A stretch of DNA of 64,000 bases from CAZOHG01 sp964579725 (lineage in GTDB: Bacteria; Zhuqueibacterota; JdFR-76; BMS3Abin05). Position 1 is the stretch's first letter. The number at the start of each line of letters is the position of its first letter. The position numbers and the translations under genes are program-made. The notes below the pieces were generated by a model. The model was given only the letters and a program-made list of their open reading frames with translations, searched no databases and was not told where the DNA came from. Shown here piece by piece: positions 62,637 to 64,000 of the stretch. The stretch is taken from positions 1-64,000 of the forward strand of contig CAZOHG010000005.1 of NCBI GenBank assembly GCA_964579725.1, in the 5' to 3' direction.

Positions 62637-64000
62637 TTACTCCGAGATAAATCCGTAATAGCGCCCCATCCAGTAGGGAAGCAACCACCACACCCCGCTG
62701 CTTTCCGTCCAGCCCCCGTCGCCCTGCACGGCTACCCAGGGATTGCCGTCCCACCGCGTGAGACAGCGTTCACTGGGCGGTAACAGACGGTCGGTTTGAA
62801 GCGACTCCAATTCCGGTTTGCGCACCAGACGCACGTCTTCTCGGCGAGAATTGTCCATTCGCCAGCGCACCAAATCCAGCGGCACGTCCTGTAACGCACG
62901 CACGGAAATGTCCGGCTGAGGATTGGTTCCGCTCAACGCGCCGTACAGGTAGTCAAAAAAAGGACTTTGATCGGCGCGCACCCCTTTGTACCACCAATCC
63001 AGACTTTCGCGGTAGATTTTTTTCAATTGCGGGTCGTGTTCGTACAGGAGAAGCGCCGGGAAAGCCAACGCCAGCAGTTCGTCGTCAATATGCGTTCGCC
63101 ACGAGGGTTCGTAAGTTTTGGCGTGCCGGGCGTTCTCCGCGTAGTGGTATTGGAACGCCAGACGCCTGTACATTTTCTCGTATTTCGGATTGCCGCTCAC
63201 GTGGGACGCGAGTTTTAAATAAGACAACATTTCCAGGGAATTGATCCCGCGCTCGGCCGCCCAATCGGGATCGTGGTTTAATTTTTCCGGCGACCAAACG
63301 CCCCATTTGGTGGGGTTGCCGTCGATGTCCCGCAGAACGAATCCCCCCTGAACAATGTAATCCACAATTCGGCACACGTGCCGCGCTACACGTTTCTTTT
63401 CGGCCGCATCGGCTGCCAGATCGTAGTAAAAAAGGTAGCCAAACATGTGTCCTGTGATTTCGTCACTCGAGGTGTCTCCTTTCCAGCGCCATTTGCCGCT
63501 TTTCGACAGACGCCAGAGGTGTTCCACCCGTTTTTCACGGGGATTGCGCACAATCCGCTCCGCCCATTCGGGATCGGTAAATTTCCGATTGGGATCGGCC
63601 ATGTGCTTCCAGGAGGAAGGAATAACCGTGCGCGCCACAAATCCGGGCGTTTGCGTCACCGTCTGAAGAAAGTGCAGTGCGTCGAAGGTTTTTTTGGCCC
63701 AGATTTTTGCGGCCGGATTTTTCGTGACGGCGTACTGGAGCGAAATCATCGCCAGCGCCATTCCGGTGTACTGCCCGTCGTTGTCGTCGTCCCGGGGTGC
63801 CCAGTGGGTGGTGTCTCCGGGCGCTTTGAGCCGGCATTTTTCAATGAGCCCCGGCGGTCGGTCGTGGCGGAGCAGACAAATGCGCTCAAAATACGCCGCT
63901 TTTTGTTTTAGAGTCAGCCGCTTTCGCAGAATCACGCTGACTCCCTTTCGGGTCGCCACCCAGGCGTTTCCCTCTCGGTCAAAGGCGAGGCCACGCACTT
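62637..64000 (-). CDS. propeller-repeat plus alpha-toroid protein (5' truncated by window edge)
   Basis: About 450 codons are visible and the frame is open to the window end. The first residues, 'GLAFDREGNAWVATRKGVSVI', are one blade of a two-component-regulator-type beta-propeller, which must continue outside. The rest (about 60-440) is helical, with repeated aromatic helices such as 'DDDNDGQYTGMALAMISLQYAV' and 'ERGINSLEMLSYLKLASHVSGNPKYEKMYRRLAFQYHYAE', resembling an (alpha/alpha) toroid as in lyases or unsaturated-glycan hydrolases. I do not recognise a specific family. It is 2 bp from the GH31 gene and probably in the same operon. Confidence 0.7.
   Translation of the reverse strand, partial: VRGLAFDREGNAWVATRKGVSVILRKRLTLKQKAAYFERICLLRHDRPPGLIEKCRLKAPGDTTHWAPRDDDNDGQYTGMALAMISLQYAVTKNPAAKIWAKKTFDALHFLQTVTQTPGFVARTVIPSSWKHMADPNRKFTDPEWAERIVRNPREKRVEHLWRLSKSGKWRWKGDTSSDEITGHMFGYLFYYDLAADAAEKKRVARHVCRIVDYIVQGGFVLRDIDGNPTKWGVWSPEKLNHDPDWAAERGINSLEMLSYLKLASHVSGNPKYEKMYRRLAFQYHYAENARHAKTYEPSWRTHIDDELLALAFPALLLYEHDPQLKKIYRESLDWWYKGVRADQSPFFDYLYGALSGTNPQPDISVRALQDVPLDLVRWRMDNSRREDVRLVRKPELESLQTDRLLPPSERCLTRWDGNPWVAVQGDGGWTESSGVWWLLPYWMGRYYGFISE

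Overview
The window is a 64 kb piece of a bacterial chromosome, most likely a metagenome scaffold because 100 Ns interrupt it at 58292-58391. Several features point to the FCB side of the bacterial tree (Calditrichota/KSB1-like or a relative of Bacteroidota): a short primary-type sigma factor without region 1.1 (284 aa), a secreted protein ending in a FlgD-like/type IX-style C-terminal domain, a complete 14-subunit complex I with a contracted NuoG, and many Gram-negative lipoproteins plus a C-terminal-Phe outer-membrane barrel. This assignment is inference; no rRNA or other phylogenetic marker RNA is present. No tRNA, rRNA, CRISPR array, transposase or phage gene was found.

Layout. 1-7014 (+): tail of an exported protein, a polytopic membrane protein, a DUF4097-type exported repeat protein, a translationally coupled ABC ATPase/permease/TPR trio, and GlpD. 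7100-15402 (-): an eight-gene trehalose/osmotic-stress operon (DUF5752, TreT-like synthase, sugar ABC binding protein and two permeases, OtsB, MscS channel, OtsA), most junctions being 4-bp ATGA overlaps. 15772-17313 (+): a B12-domain radical SAM protein. 17390-27251 (-): housekeeping genes: primary sigma factor; Rrf2 regulator, Mrp, SufT and a PP-loop tRNA sulfurtransferase; the ribosome-maturation set ffh-rpsP-khpA-rimM-trmD-rplS; and pepA.

27365-41155 (-): nuoA-N in canonical order, with a plausible promoter upstream of nuoA and a strong intrinsic terminator after nuoN that separates it from pepA. 41764-45884 (+): a four-gene envelope locus with two paralogous CsgG-like/TPR proteins, an outer-membrane barrel and an Ig-domain lipoprotein. 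This is the best candidate in the window for an undescribed system.

45969-64000 (-): an accessory region rich in secreted proteins: Ntn-type amidase, cold-shock protein, GH20 hexosaminidase-like enzyme, ProC, OPT transporter, a C39-type protease mosaic, a sialidase-like lipoprotein, a deoxyhypusine-synthase-like protein (5' end lost in the gap), a purple acid phosphatase-like protein (3' end lost in the gap), a membrane-anchored GH31 enzyme and a propeller/alpha-toroid protein running off the window. Together the hydrolases suggest degradation of amino-sugar-containing, possibly phosphorylated glycans, with peptide uptake through OPT.
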